From assembly GCA_014773175.1 (NCBI GenBank), contig VXCM01001382.1, forward strand, positions 149,278 through 213,277: 64,000 nt of DNA. The letters are read 5' to 3'. Position numbers and translations under genes: made by a program. How positions within the stretch are numbered: position 1 is the first letter of the stretch; each line of letters begins with the position of its first letter. Origin of the DNA: Lucifuga dentata (lineage: Eukaryota; Chordata; Actinopteri; Ophidiiformes; Bythitidae). Shown in pieces: positions 1-11,740 of this stretch. The notes beneath the pieces are model-generated. The model did not search any database. It was not told the DNA's origin and worked only from the letters and a program-made list of their open reading frames with translations.

Positions 1-850
1 ATCATCTGGCCATTAGACAGTAATGGCTGGAAGAGGAGAGTAGGGTTTCCCTGTGGGCTCAATACAACAGCATTTATTACACACAACAGAAGCACCATCC
101 TGGCCCTGCCACTCAATGGAGAGACGGAGGAGGAGGGAGGAAAAATAGACAGCGGAAAAGGGGAGAGAGGAGAGAGGATTATGTAGTGTGTCAGGAGCTC
201 AGGGTAACTTTGCGTGACACCATGTTTACATGTTTAAAAGTGCATAGAAGCCGATGCTGACTGTTTCTTAGCGAGTCATGAAACAAAACAATTTCAAGTT
301 ATGGTAAATTTGATAACAGCTAATTGAATATTTCCAGAGCTTTTGATGCCATTTAGGTTACTTTACCATTTAGGCTACTCAGTAATCCCCCCCCCCATCC
401 CCCACCCACACACAGATTAAGAGGCGTGGAAGAAGGGTTTTACATGCAGGACACAGGAAGGTACGTCATTTTACTGCAATGTAAAACATGCGCGAATGGG
501 CTGTAATTCCCCAGTTTAAGTCCCTTATTTCCATTTTGTCATGTCTGAGCGCCTGTCATGCTTTTTGTACAAACACTGACATAATTAAAATGCAAATGCA
601 GTTTGGTGGTGGAGGAGATAGAGAGAGATCTCTACACTGATATGCACACAGATACAGACACACAGAAGAAGAAACACACATCAACCCTTACAAAGAAATG
701 TATGACAATATAACACATGATGATAAAGGTCTGTGGCTTATAACGAATTTGCTGTTTGAGCAGGGAACTATTCAAGACCATGCAAGAGGGTCTTTGGCGT
801 GATCCTCAGAATACAATGTTGTCTAAACGCATACACACATGCACGCGCAG

Positions 851-852
<2 letters not shown>

Positions 853-913
<61 letters not shown>

Positions 914-927
914 NCACACACACACAG
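853..927. repeat. (CA)n microsatellite with single-N gap at 914
   Basis: A nearly pure AC tract interrupted by one N. The flanking 1-850 and 930-1969 show no gene; 1200-1290 is loosely TG-rich. Confidence 0.95.
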
Positions 928-1969
928 GGCTCCATGGGCTTCGAGTTCCCCAGCCCCTGGCCTTTATTAAGAGCAGTTGTTTGATGAGAAAAGGAGCCGG
1001 CCCTCACTCCAGGGCCCAGCAGAAGCCTGGGGAGTGGGTAAGTGGGTTAACCCAGAGGCCCAGACAAAGCCTGAGGAATGGATAAGTGGGTCACCCGCCC
1101 TCAACTGAACACTCAAAGGATCCACTCTGACTCCTCTCCCTTTTATTATTAGAGCTGGTCTAATGTGTGAAGGGACCTCAGGAAGGAACACTGCACTCAT
1201 CTATGTGTGAGCAAGAGCATTTGTGTGAATTTGTATGTGTGCGTGTGCGTATGTCTGTGTGTGCCTGTGCCAGTGTGTATGTGTGCGTGTGCACTTTCAG
1301 CTAAAGCACAGAAAATGTAGTTGTCCTTAAGGACCCTGAGAACTTAGAAGCACCAGATTCAAGGCTGCTACATGGGAACAGAGTCTTGCTATAGAAAAAA
1401 CAATACAGCAGAAACTTACAGAAGAACAGAGGGGTCTCATGTGGAGGCCACCATTTGGTTGTGTGTGCTAAGAAAATTCAGCCCAGCAACCTGTTGTAAT
1501 GTCGTTCTATTCAATGCAGCTTTCATACCTCACTAATTTAGCAGGTTTATTTTCAGGTGTAAAAAAGTTTTGGTGTTGTAGAAGCATTTTGTGAATGTAA
1601 ATAAAATAGATTTTGAAAAGACAGCTTAATGAATAACTGAATACAGATTAAAAGCAGGAAACTGTGTTGATGTTACAAACTTGAAATTTAATAGTTGAAT
1701 CTGACTAGCCAAGAAAATGCTAATATTCACTATCCAATCAGAAAACAAGTTTTATCATCCAATAAATCTAAGTGTCCAATCTGTATGTGAAGGTTCATGT
1801 CAATCATGAGATGCCTGGGAATTGTAGTACTTTTTGAAGTGACTACAGGGGTTCTTAGAGCTATATATAAGCTGGGTGAGCCAATTTGCAACTGCAAATG
1901 AACAACATTTACTTTTGGTTACTTATGGCTTTATTTTAAAATGGGTTGTTTTAAAATGAGTTGTTCACT

Positions 1970-2456
1970 GTCATAGGGTGAACAACTTGCAAATGCTGCA
2001 GATATATTCAGCTGAGTTTGTGTCACACTCACTTCCTGCTTGTTTTGCATCTCAAATTGGCCGCTGCTTGGCTCTCCTCCTCCTCCCAGGAGTTCTGAAT
2101 TTACTGGTGGTCACCGAGGTGTTTATGCTTCAGGTAGTGAAACAAATTCGGCATGTTCCCATCATTGGCAGTCATCACTTTCTTGCATATTTTGCAAATG
2201 ATTGTTGTTTGTTGGAGATCTTAAGTCTTGTAAAAATCATTTCCACACACAGATATAGCTCCCTTTTTAGGCACTAACTCTTCGGATGCAGACTCGTTAC
2301 TCTGGTCCATGCTTGTTCGGGATGGTCTTCTTATGTATGAGCTACACATCATGCATGCATTACGTCATCACGTTACAATATTGTGATGTGACAAATTTTT
2401 TTATCATGTAACGAAAATATCAGTATTATCGTGAATGATATATGACCCAGCCCTAC
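1970..2456 (-). pseudogene. decayed hAT-type transposase fragment with BED zinc finger (ZBED-like)
   Basis: On the minus strand an ATG at 2310-2308 opens MDQSNESASEELVPKKGAIS, is broken by a TAA in the middle of the frame, and continues in the same frame into TTIICKICKKVMTANDGNM and NLFHYLKHKHLGDHQ. CxxC followed by H-x3-H in this spacing is the BED finger of hAT transposases and their ZBED relatives. The outer end reads agtagggctgggtcatatat on the minus strand, similar to hAT-type termini often seen in fish. The catalytic domain is absent, so this is a relic. The left boundary is approximate, and no clear 8-bp target duplication was found. Confidence 0.6.
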
Positions 2457-2576
2457 TGTCAGACTGTGTAAGAGGCCTTTGTCAGTGTAGTGTACATGGT
2501 TGTCCATCAGTGGCTCCCTAGCCTATCACAGGCTGAACTTGGAGCGGAATCAGTGGTAAGCTGAAGCTGGCGGTTC

Positions 2577-2631
2577 ATTGAATTACCCTTACAGACTTTG
2601 CAATTACAATTGAATTACCCTTACAGACTTT
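2577..2631. repeat. two direct copies of a 23-bp unit, period 32
   Basis: ATTGAATTACCCTTACAGAC followed by TTT occurs at 2577-2599 and again at 2609-2631, with a 9-bp spacer. It is only two copies, next to the palindrome-rich patch downstream. Confidence 0.85.
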
Positions 2632-2774
2632 ACTGGTTACTTGAGTGACTCTGAATCAACAGAGCTTGCTTTAACTGAAAGACTGAAATGTTGACTCTAA
2701 CCGGAAGCAGCACAGTGGGTTATGCGAGTATCTGAATCATGAAACTTGACAAACTCAAAAGACTTTTTACTCAA

Positions 2775-2833
2775 TGAGGCTGAATCACTGATTCAGCCTC
2801 ATCAGTGAATCACTGACTCAGTGATTCACTGAT
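2775..2833. repeat. two adjacent perfect palindromes (10-bp and 16-bp arms)
   Basis: TGAGGCTGAA (2775-2784) pairs with TTCAGCCTCA (2792-2801) across a 7-nt loop. Directly following, ATCAGTGAATCACTGA (2801-2816) pairs exactly with TCAGTGATTCACTGAT (2818-2833) across one base. The surrounding 2.6-2.9 kb repeats short GAATCA/GTGAGTCTGAATC words, which suggests the core of a small foldback element. Confidence 0.85.
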
Positions 2834-3972
2834 GAAGAATAATGCAGTCGGCCACTTGAGTGAGTCTGAATCCGTGGAACTTGTCGAAACCTAAATTTTT
2901 TTTTTTTTTACTGAATCACTGACACATGTATGAAATTGTTACCAACATGTAAGGGCCAGTTAATGGAATTAATTTAGCAACAGTTCAGGCATAGCCTTCC
3001 TTCTGAACATGCACAAACAAGGTAAGAATTGTTAGTATTTATGCTCATTTTTATTTTATGTATTATTTGCTACAAAATACTTTTTATGATATTGAAAGAA
3101 CAAATAAGGGTTATGGCTTGCTGTTGTGTTTGTGCTTCATTTTATTTTTTATTGCTACAAAATTATGGCTTTAGTTTGATATTATTCAGAGAAATGTAGA
3201 CTAGCAGCATGTGTTAGCTAAGACAGCAACCTAACGAATAAGGGATACTGGATGTTGCTGTCTTCATCCAAAGCTTGCAAAACACTTTGATATTATAAAA
3301 CCATGAAAATATATCATTGGTCATCAAGCAAAACTATTGTAACCAGCCAAATTTATTGTCACTAGAAAAAATGTGATATTTTCTCTTTCTAGGTAATAGC
3401 TACCATTTTTCTATGACTAATCAAAGAAAAAAATACCCTAAAATCTTTGACATTTCTGGAACAAAAGCATTTACATTTTTAATTTATCAAAAACATGCAA
3501 ACCTTACTGTAAGAGCCTTATTCTCTTGGTAAAAGAGAATACTTCTTAACTACTTAACTTCACAGTTAAATGCCACCTATGGGTCACTCATCAACCACTG
3601 CTATCCAATTACTATAGTGCAGTCTCAGAAGTGTTGATTGTGGCTGCTATTGTACTAAATCCAGGAAGTACAACTTAATAGACAATACACACACATGCAT
3701 GCACGCACACACGTACACACACTTCAGTAGGAAGATCAGCAAGGGGATCAAGTGTGAAGTCTCCTGTGTCATGGAAAGGCCTTTGATGAAAGAGAACACA
3801 GAGTAACCACACAAACATAACACACACACTAATTCACTAATTTCCTCCTAACTGTAATTATGTTCTCACCACAGTCACAAGAAGATTGACTTTTTCAGCA
3901 GGTGCTTTCTGATTTTGTTTCCTGTCATTTGTTAGGTGTATTAAGATTTGTGACTTTTACTCTTCTAATTTT

Positions 3973-4020
3973 GACACACACACACACACACACACACATT
4001 TCCCACATAAACAAACAGAN

Positions 4021-4058
<38 letters not shown>

Positions 4059-4078
4059 TTCCCACATAAACAAACAGA
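3973..4078. repeat. (CA)n plus a duplicated flank around N4020
   Basis: Two CA tracts are each followed by the same tail, ATTTCCCACATAAACAAACA plus GA, separated by one N. This looks like an unmerged contig overlap. The stretch 2935-3970 is AT-rich with no gene seen. Confidence 0.9.
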
Positions 4079-4166
4079 GTAGGCCTTTGTATTCCACTGC
4101 ACATCACCACAACACTGATCAACACCGTCCCTGAGGTAAAGGCAAAATAAAGATCTCATTACTATC

Positions 4167-4230
4167 CCCTCTCTCCCTCTCTCCCTCTCTCTCTCCCTCT
4201 CTCTCTCTNCTCCCTTCCTCCCTCCCTCTC
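4167..4230. repeat. CT/CCCT-rich microsatellite with N4209
   Basis: A polypyrimidine tract (CTCTCCCT units) broken by an N at 4209. From 4231 to 6190 there is no supported gene. Confidence 0.9.
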
Positions 4231-6190
4231 ATCAGCTGCCAGACCCTGACGTCTCCTTTCATGTTGGCCGGGCCTCTGAGAAGAGCTGAGAGATGCTAAG
4301 AGGCACAGAGAGCCTCCCAGGGCTTTGAGCAGTGTTTGATTCCTGCAAGATAATAACTGGTTCACTGTCAGCCCCAGGATGATCAGTTAAATCCTTAATC
4401 ACTGCCTGTCCACTTGCATGACAGTTATTTTAGGGCTCTTTCTGGACCCTCTCTTCTTTCTCCAGCTCCACCTCTCCCTCCCTGAAAATTAATACCACAA
4501 GAGAAGCAACAGAAAGCATGACATGGATGGGTTTAAGGATGGAAAGACAGAGGGGATGGAAGCAACTGTATGTCCACAAGAAGTGTCTAGGTAGCTGTGT
4601 AGAGAAAGTAAAGCTGAAATGGGTTCAAATTTATAAGTTTAGGTTATAATCTATATTTCTCTCTACTTGAAGAAGCCTAAAGAAATGGATGGAGACATCC
4701 ATTTCTCCATGGATGTCTCCATGGGGTGGAGTGGGGTGGGGGGAGGTATGGAAAGGGAAAATGAAAAAGAAGACAGACTTGTCAGTGACCTGTCAGCATG
4801 TCCTCTGCGTGAAGACAAAAAGGAGGACTGCTCTCTTTCTCTTCCACTTCCCTGTATCTGTCTGTTTTAAAGGACATTAAAAGCCAGTCAGAGAGACAGT
4901 TAAGGGGGTGTCTGTCAGCCTGTCCTGTAACGGTGTCATGGGATGAGCAGTACCGGGAGATGAGCACTCCATGTTCATGTCCAATTCAGGGCCTTGATCA
5001 AGGCTGCTCCACAGCCAGGTGCTGGCACCACTGACAGCCTCACCTCCACCCTCAACAAGCCCTGTCTAAAAGATGGAGGGCATTTCACTTTGACAAAGAG
5101 AGAAGTTTGGGGGATGGAGTAAGGTTGGTGGAGGATATTTGAAGTGCTCTATAACTACAGAAAATCACAGAAAGTTTTGGACAGCCTGGATGTCAGCATT
5201 GTTGAGTGTATGCAAAGTTGTCTTTGAAGTTTCACAACCTCAGTTGCAGGACTTTTTGCTGTACCTGAAATAAGAGAGACTTTGGGTCATATATTTGAGT
5301 TAAATGTGATCATAATTTAATTTGCTTGGGAATAAACTGATTTATGTGGAGAATTCCAGTTAATCTGCAACAACCAATACTTTTGATATGAATACATCCA
5401 CAGAGAAATATAATAAAACTCTGCAGGTCTGTGACTTTTTAGCCATGTTCAGCTCATTGTTTTGGTTCTCTGGCCTGTATAACAAATATATATAGTTACC
5501 TTTCATTGGTTAAACAGCCATTTCCAGCAGACAATATCTAATAAGCTAAATGTACAAATGACGAGCTGAGTATCTGTCAAACTAAAAATCAGCTATTTTT
5601 CTTAGGAGTTGATGGAGACCAAAACAGAGATAGTAAAAGGTGAGTGAATTTTGGACATTTATCACATGAACAGAAATACAGCTGCAGTGGGTTGTTAATG
5701 TTGGTGTGTGTTTGCTGGATGTGTAAGGTGGCAATTGTTTTCTAAGACTTTACCTAACTTGTTAAGCATTATGACTCAGATTATGGGCCAGTGCATAAAC
5801 AGTAGTGCATGAATTACTGCAGTGCTATGCGCAAATATCATGGCGCAACCACATCCCCTCATTCATAAACACCTGTTACAGATATATTTTAAAAATGAGC
5901 TTCAATTATCATGGCGTGCATTAAGTAAACACTAAACCGTTTACTGGCGTTTCTTTAAGAATCTGGGCCTATGTGTCTTTCAGCATACTTTGGAGACTTT
6001 TCTACTGAGGTTGTAAGCCCTAGGATTTTGATAATTGAACTTGACCTGGTTTTCAAAATTTAGTTTTAAGAGTTGACTCCCCTTGGCACACTATTATGTA
6101 TATGTAGATTTACGACTTGAGACTTTTGACTTAAGACCTGAGATTGACTTGAAAAATCATTGATCTAGTTACACTCTGTAAACATCTTGA

Positions 6191-6194
<4 letters not shown>

Positions 6195-6248
<54 letters not shown>
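6195..6248. repeat. (TC)27 microsatellite
   Basis: 54 nt of uninterrupted TC. The downstream stretch 6250-7840 contains short TG/CA patches and no gene. Confidence 0.97.
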
Positions 6249-6251
<3 letters not shown>

Positions 6252-7842
6252 ACACTGTGTGTACAGAATGATGGTATTGTGGCTGTGCTGTAAAAGGCTG
6301 ACCATACTCCATTGCCTCATTTCCAAAAGTCTTGACCTTTGATCCCTTGATTCTGACTGGCGGCACTTTGCCATGAGGTACAGGGACCCTTTCAGCCAAT
6401 AGAATGAAAGCACAGCTGGGGGTCAGAGGGTCACAGACACACCATGTATGGAATTCCATAGACCCAGAGAGGTCAGAGGTCACTCTCAATCACAGTCAAC
6501 ACAGAGCAAAGAATTATTAGGCTCCTATAGCCACAACACAACAACAACAGGGAGAAAGACAGAGGAGTGTATGACAAAATGAGCTAATGATATTAGAGAT
6601 GCTACACTGAAAAAAGAAAATTAAAGGGCAAAGGGGAATTAGAAAAAAGAGACATGCCAGAAGATAAGTATGGTATCCAGATGCTTTACTGTTTGCTATA
6701 CTTTGGAAGGTGTGTGTGTGCGTGTGTGTGTGAAGACTCCCAGAGCTGCCGTAGCTGCCAAAGCCACTTTTGCAGATCTGTTGAAAGATCATCAAGAGAC
6801 TTTTTCTCCAACATTGTGTGTGTGCGTGCGTGTGTGCCTGTGTGTATGTGTTGTCTCTGTGGGAACATGCTGCCTGCGTCTGCTGCTTAACACTCACTTT
6901 CATCATGCACACGCTCAGTGACAGTGACAGTCCTTGTCTCTACAAAGGGATTTAGAATATCACCAAGAGACCTGCCATCTTTTTCTTTCACACACACACA
7001 AACATGCAGAAATACCAGCACAAAGCTTGCTACAAAGGGATCCACGATGTCACCTAGAGACACAACTTAGCTCCACATAATTTCCCATTATTCCTCTTAA
7101 TGAATCTTAAAACAAGATAGTGGCAGTTAAATTACTCTCTCCTTCCTTTCCCTCTTCTTCTTAACTCTCCTCATTTTTATTTCCTGTCATCCCTGCAAAT
7201 CTCCCTACATCCCACTCCCCATTGACATGTATCCCCAGAACGCTCTAACAAACACCAGGCCCACAAAGGCCTAAGCGCCTAAGCTAACAACCGATACACA
7301 AAAACACAACAACAAAGCAGTTGTTGTCAGGTTGTTAAGTCCCTGCCACTGTTTCCAAGGGTCGGGGAGACGGCAAGCAGACAGAAAGAGAGAGAACAGG
7401 ATGAGATGGGCTTTGGAGAATAAAAGGCGGCTAATCCCTGCATTTGGATATGAGAAATGCAGGCCCGCAGGAGAACGCATCAAAGCCAGTGCTAAATTAG
7501 CCTACATACAGAGAGTGAGAGGAAGAGAGAGAAGAGATGGAGTGAGAGTGAGGTCGTTGATTTGAGACAGTGAGAGAGGCAGTCTCTTAGGGCCCAGATT
7601 AGCAACATACTCATTATTCTCTTGCATTGGTGCTGCACACACACACACACGTGCACTCGCACGCACACAGATTAGAAACATACACTCATTATTCTCTCTC
7701 AGTGGGACCCTAAACCCTAAAATCCAGCATGCTTGCTGGGAGCACTTGCACAGAGACTGGCTAACAGAGTAATAGGGCCCAGCACTCCTTTGTAGATGTG
7801 CATCGTTAGCCACGCTGGGCAGTAGCACCTCATAAGAGGTGC

Positions 7843-7845
<3 letters not shown>

Positions 7846-7880
<35 letters not shown>
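7846..7880. repeat. (GT)n microsatellite
   Basis: About 35 nt of pure GT. Confidence 0.95.
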
Positions 7881-7882
<2 letters not shown>

Positions 7883-8009
7883 GGAAAGGCTGACGAAAGC
7901 AGGCAATTAGGACTCTAGTGTGCTGTATCATTCAGCTCTACAAGTAGAACCATCCAAAGCACTTTAAATAAGGAACTTAGGCAGAGAGACAGTATGGGGT
8001 TAGGATTTC

Positions 8010-8142
8010 TCTCCCTCCCCCCCTCTCTCTCTGTGTGTTTGTGTGCGAGTGTGTGGGGCAAAGAGGATGTGTGAANTCTCCCTCCCCCCCTCTCTCTCTG
8101 TGTGTTTGTGTGCGAGTGTGTGGGGCAAAGAGGATGTGTGAA
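8010..8142. repeat. 66-bp exact direct duplication separated by N8076
   Basis: 8010-8075 and 8077-8142 are identical and joined by one N. This is best read as two contig ends with an uncollapsed overlap, not a biological tandem repeat. From 8143 to 8930 nothing gene-like is seen. Confidence 0.9.
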
Positions 8143-9432
8143 AGGAGAGAGAGAGGGAGAAAGAAAGGAAGGAAGAAAATAAATAACAGCACAAGGAGAA
8201 ACCGAGACTGAGTTACAGGAAAGATGAGTCATGCAGGTTCATGGATAAAAACTCTGTCTCTGTTAGGAACAATGGTTTAAAACCTTTGTTTTTGTGAAGA
8301 GCTCCATATGACATTCAACAGAATTCAACAAAAGATTCAACTACTAGAAATTAACTATATAGTCAAATTCTATGTTCTGAAAAAATCAAAATTGTTGAAT
8401 GAGCATGAACATGGCTCAGGTGAAATCTATCACTCAAAATGTGAAAGTAAAGTTTTACTCAGAATTTTAAACTCAAAGCTGTTTTACTCAGCGATTTCCG
8501 GGGCCATAATTGTCATAGTGTTGAGTATAAATATGTAAAAATATGTCACCAAAACAAACAGTTGATTACACTGCAGCATTATTCATACTTATTTATAATG
8601 TATCAGGCCAAAAATCCCTTTAATCCAAACTGCATACTTGTTTGACTGTATACGACAACTTGTTGTGCAGCTTTTTTTCAGTTTAATTAGCATGCTGGCC
8701 TGAGGGTTTATTGGCATTAATATGTGACTGACTATAATTTAATATTTTTCATGTTATTATCACTTTCTCTTCATCATTGCGTTCTCTGAGTCTCTGCAAT
8801 GTCTTTTGTCATCTCCAAGTGATGCTCTCTTTTTAAAGTAGAGCTTAAGAACAGAATGCACTTAATTAGAGGTGTGTATGTGTGTCATTGTACTGTGGCA
8901 GGCAGCAGGTGAGAATGCAATTGAATGATGTCATCCAGCAAGGGTGAAAGACTTTATGGACCTGCTGTATAGTTGCGTTGTTGATTTCTCAAGTAGTTTG
9001 GTATATTTCAAATGTTTCTCATGACACCTCATCTTCCTCAGTTCTTTCAGTGCGCATCTAAACCAAGGCAGGGTTACAGTACATCTTGGGTGGGATAATA
9101 ACCTGTTATGTGCTGTCAAATTTGGATAAGCTACAATGAGCTCCAAGCACCAGAGTGACAGCAAGGACAAAGACGAGGCATCGGACAAACTCAACAGTGG
9201 CACCATCTCTGAGTGAGACCAAGACATCAAGTTAGACATCAAAGATGACATCCTTTGGAAAGTTTGTATCAGCCGTTGTTCCTCCTGCTGTTGTTGTCGG
9301 AGCCCTTACCACTTCTTTTGCTTACTGGAGCAGGTTTCTGGCAGAGGGGCTTGCGTTTCTCGCCAGCTTTGCAGTACAAACCTACCAGGAGATCATCTTC
9401 ATCATCTGACGCATTGTATTTGGGTTCAACAA

Positions 9433-9477
9433 GTGGAGGATGCTGACAAGTCGAAGGACATTGTCGGCATCCTCCAC
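9433..9477. repeat. inverted repeat, 15-bp arms with one mismatch
   Basis: GTGGAGGATGCTGAC (9433-9447) pairs with GTCGGCATCCTCCAC (9463-9477) apart from one T/C difference, around a 15-nt loop. It lies inside an unrecognised coding-like stretch (about 8930-9750). Confidence 0.8.
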
Positions 9478-9949
9478 TCATGCTGGCGCTTGGAGTTCAT
9501 TGTACTTTGTCCGGCGTCCATTCCACCAGTTGTGGTTCATGGTGCAACATCTTGGGTTTTACGGCAGAGCAAAGCCTGACTTCAGTCGCCTGATGGGCAT
9601 GAAAGAAAGTCTTTTTTCACAGCATTTAACAAGCCATGGTAGCAAATTGTCAATTTGCAAAATAAGATATTGTTGCTCACACACCAAAGATATAACCCCA
9701 CCTCGGTTTAGATGTACAGTCAATGAGGATGGTCATGAGATGAGATTCTGAATAGCTCTCCTCTCCTTCTATGACCAGCAAGGTTGGTGTTGATATGGAG
9801 TTGAGTGCAGATGGCTGGGCTGGAAAAGGTAGAGATGCCAGTTGTAGTGAATCTTTTCTTGAAACCAGCCCTTCCTCATCCGCCCCCCCTCCTCTCCATC
9901 CAACATCCTGGAAGAGCCCTCAAGAGATGTGTGTACCCTCTCGCTGCCC

Positions 9950-10110
9950 GTATCCAAATAATTAATCCAAAGCAATTACTCTCCTCCTTCATCTGTCCGT
10001 CGGCCCGCTAACAAAACATTTCGACACGTGTCCTCATCACTCCCCTTTAATTAAGGCAGCACTATTTATCACTCCCCTTTAATTATCCTAGCCTGTTTAT
10101 CAGCCTGCCT
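9950..10110. promoter_or_regulatory. candidate conserved noncoding element rich in TAATTA motifs
   Basis: This short, repeat-free, mixed-composition patch holds AATTAATCC, CAATTA, TTTAATTAAGG and TTTAATTATCC homeodomain-type cores and a palindromic E-box ACACGTGT (10024-10031). An 18-bp unit (ATCACTCCCCTTTAATTA) appears twice, at 10036-10053 and 10068-10085. This composition stands out from the microsatellite-filled surroundings. Conservation cannot be tested here. Confidence 0.35.
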
Positions 10111-10257
10111 TTAATGGAATAGGCACCAGAGAGATACTCATACAAAACACACCCGCTACGCTTTCCTCGCTTCTGCCAGTTTTGAACTTCGAGAAGAAAA
10201 AAACAAAACAAAAAACAATAAGAGTCAAGGGAAGAAAAAAGCAAAGCAGTGAATTAA

Positions 10258-10294
<37 letters not shown>
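10258..10294. repeat. (GA)n microsatellite
   Basis: A GA tract with one AAAG interruption. The rest of 10,110-11,000 shows no gene. Confidence 0.9.
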
Positions 10295-11007
10295 CTTGGG
10301 GCTGAAGGAGATATAAGTTGTTGTTTTCCTTCGTTTCTCAGCAATCGAGGTGATGGCCACACACACACTCTGCTGTGCTTTTGTTCCACTCACAGAAAGC
10401 TTCCGCAGACTTCATGCAGTTCACACTGAGTTCAAACACACATGCATATATGCACACACACACAAACTGAGATCAAACACACCTCCACAATAGTCCTTTT
10501 GTGTTCAGTAACCATGGTTTCTGTCAGGTTTAATGCCTAGCAACATGTGTCACAGGGCAGCCACTCACCGAGAAGGGGAGGGCTTCTGACACACTTCATA
10601 ACAGCACAAGTGTTTGACCATGAAACAAATTTACTATCGTAGCACTTGCTTAGAGGAAAGGAGTTTGAGCATAGTGGTGGGAGGGTTTTTTGGTCTCTGC
10701 CTACACAGAATGAAGAGTACAAGTACAGTATGTGTGTACATGCAGCTAACGTGCATCACAGACCGCAGGAAAGACCTTGTTTTGCCTCTCCTCACACACT
10801 GCATATTAACAGAGTTGTCCATCATCCTTTAACTAGCTCAGACAGAGTAGAAACCCACAGGAAAAGGGAAGCAGCTACAGAATCACACCCAGATAGAATG
10901 CCTTCCCCCTGGATCCACAACTCACAGGCCTGCTGGAGACTAGCTCAGACTGGGAGTAATTTGGGGAATGTAAATTGTAACCACACATGGGCAGGACAAC
11001 TAGAAGG

Positions 11008-11009
<2 letters not shown>

Positions 11010-11054
<45 letters not shown>
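11010..11054. repeat. (CA)n microsatellite
   Basis: 45 nt of pure CA. Confidence 0.95.
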
Positions 11055-11057
<3 letters not shown>

Positions 11058-11195
11058 GGCAGGGTCAGAAGTCTGGGTGTCACACCCTGTCATTGCAGAT
11101 TAAGTTATGCTAAGTGAGGTGGTTGGGCAGCCAACCCCTAGGGCTTAACAAGCAGGAAACACTAATTGGGTCGGCTTGCTGATTGCCATAATTGC

Positions 11196-11198
<3 letters not shown>

Positions 11199-11233
<35 letters not shown>
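11199..11233. repeat. (TG)n microsatellite
   Basis: Pure TG, 145 bp after a CA tract of opposite polarity. Confidence 0.95.
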
Positions 11234-11235
<2 letters not shown>

Positions 11236-11674
11236 TTGTGAAGCTGAACAACCTGATGGGTAAAATGACAGCTTTCAGCAATGACCACTACCCTCTGAAA
11301 AAAGAAGCATGTTTTTAGTACACTGTTTTCCCTCATAATTTCAACTAAAAATTGTAATGTTTCATCAGTGTTTCTCATGTTTTTTAATTACTCTTCTTTG
11401 TGAATACAAACTCAAGAGTCACATAAGCGTGTGCACCACACAATCACACACAAAACAATCTGCCTCACCTCTTCACCTCTAGAATCTGTGTGTGTGCGTG
11501 CATAGCTGGTGTGTGAGCAGGTAGAGCCATCTGCAGTGTAGATCACAGCCAGATGTCCCAGGCTCCACCACCAGCCAGATCACCTTACATAAATACTTTA
11601 CCATGTGAAGGAATCATTTAGCCATATTAATTGACGGTAAACTTGCCCTGGAACTGGGCCCCAGACTACACCAG

Positions 11675-11700
11675 ACACACACACACACACACACGCACGC

Positions 11701-11737
<37 letters not shown>
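11675..11737. repeat. (CA)n microsatellite with CG interruptions
   Basis: A CA tract interrupted by ACGCACGCACACGC in its first third. Confidence 0.95.

Positions 11738-11740
<3 letters not shown>

Noticed and set aside
756..1085. Open frames through CA/TG tracts (also at 3925-4159, 10646-11113, 12548-12921, 27263-27833, 47341-47740, 50944-51651)
   Set aside because: The proteins are His-Thr or Cys-Val runs produced by dinucleotide repeats, often with an X from an N; no domain or splice context.
2577..2631. Direct repeats with a 32-bp period, also at 10036-10085, considered as CRISPR-like
   Set aside because: Only two copies each, different units, vertebrate context and no associated genes.
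5770..5975. AGATTATGGGCC ... AGAATCTGGGCC pair, considered as ends of an element
   Set aside because: The copies are in direct, imperfect orientation and no target duplication is visible.
6165..6489. Open frames through GA/CT tracts (also at 49658-50371 and 52677-53030)
   Set aside because: Arg-Glu or Leu-Ser repeats from microsatellites with random flanks.
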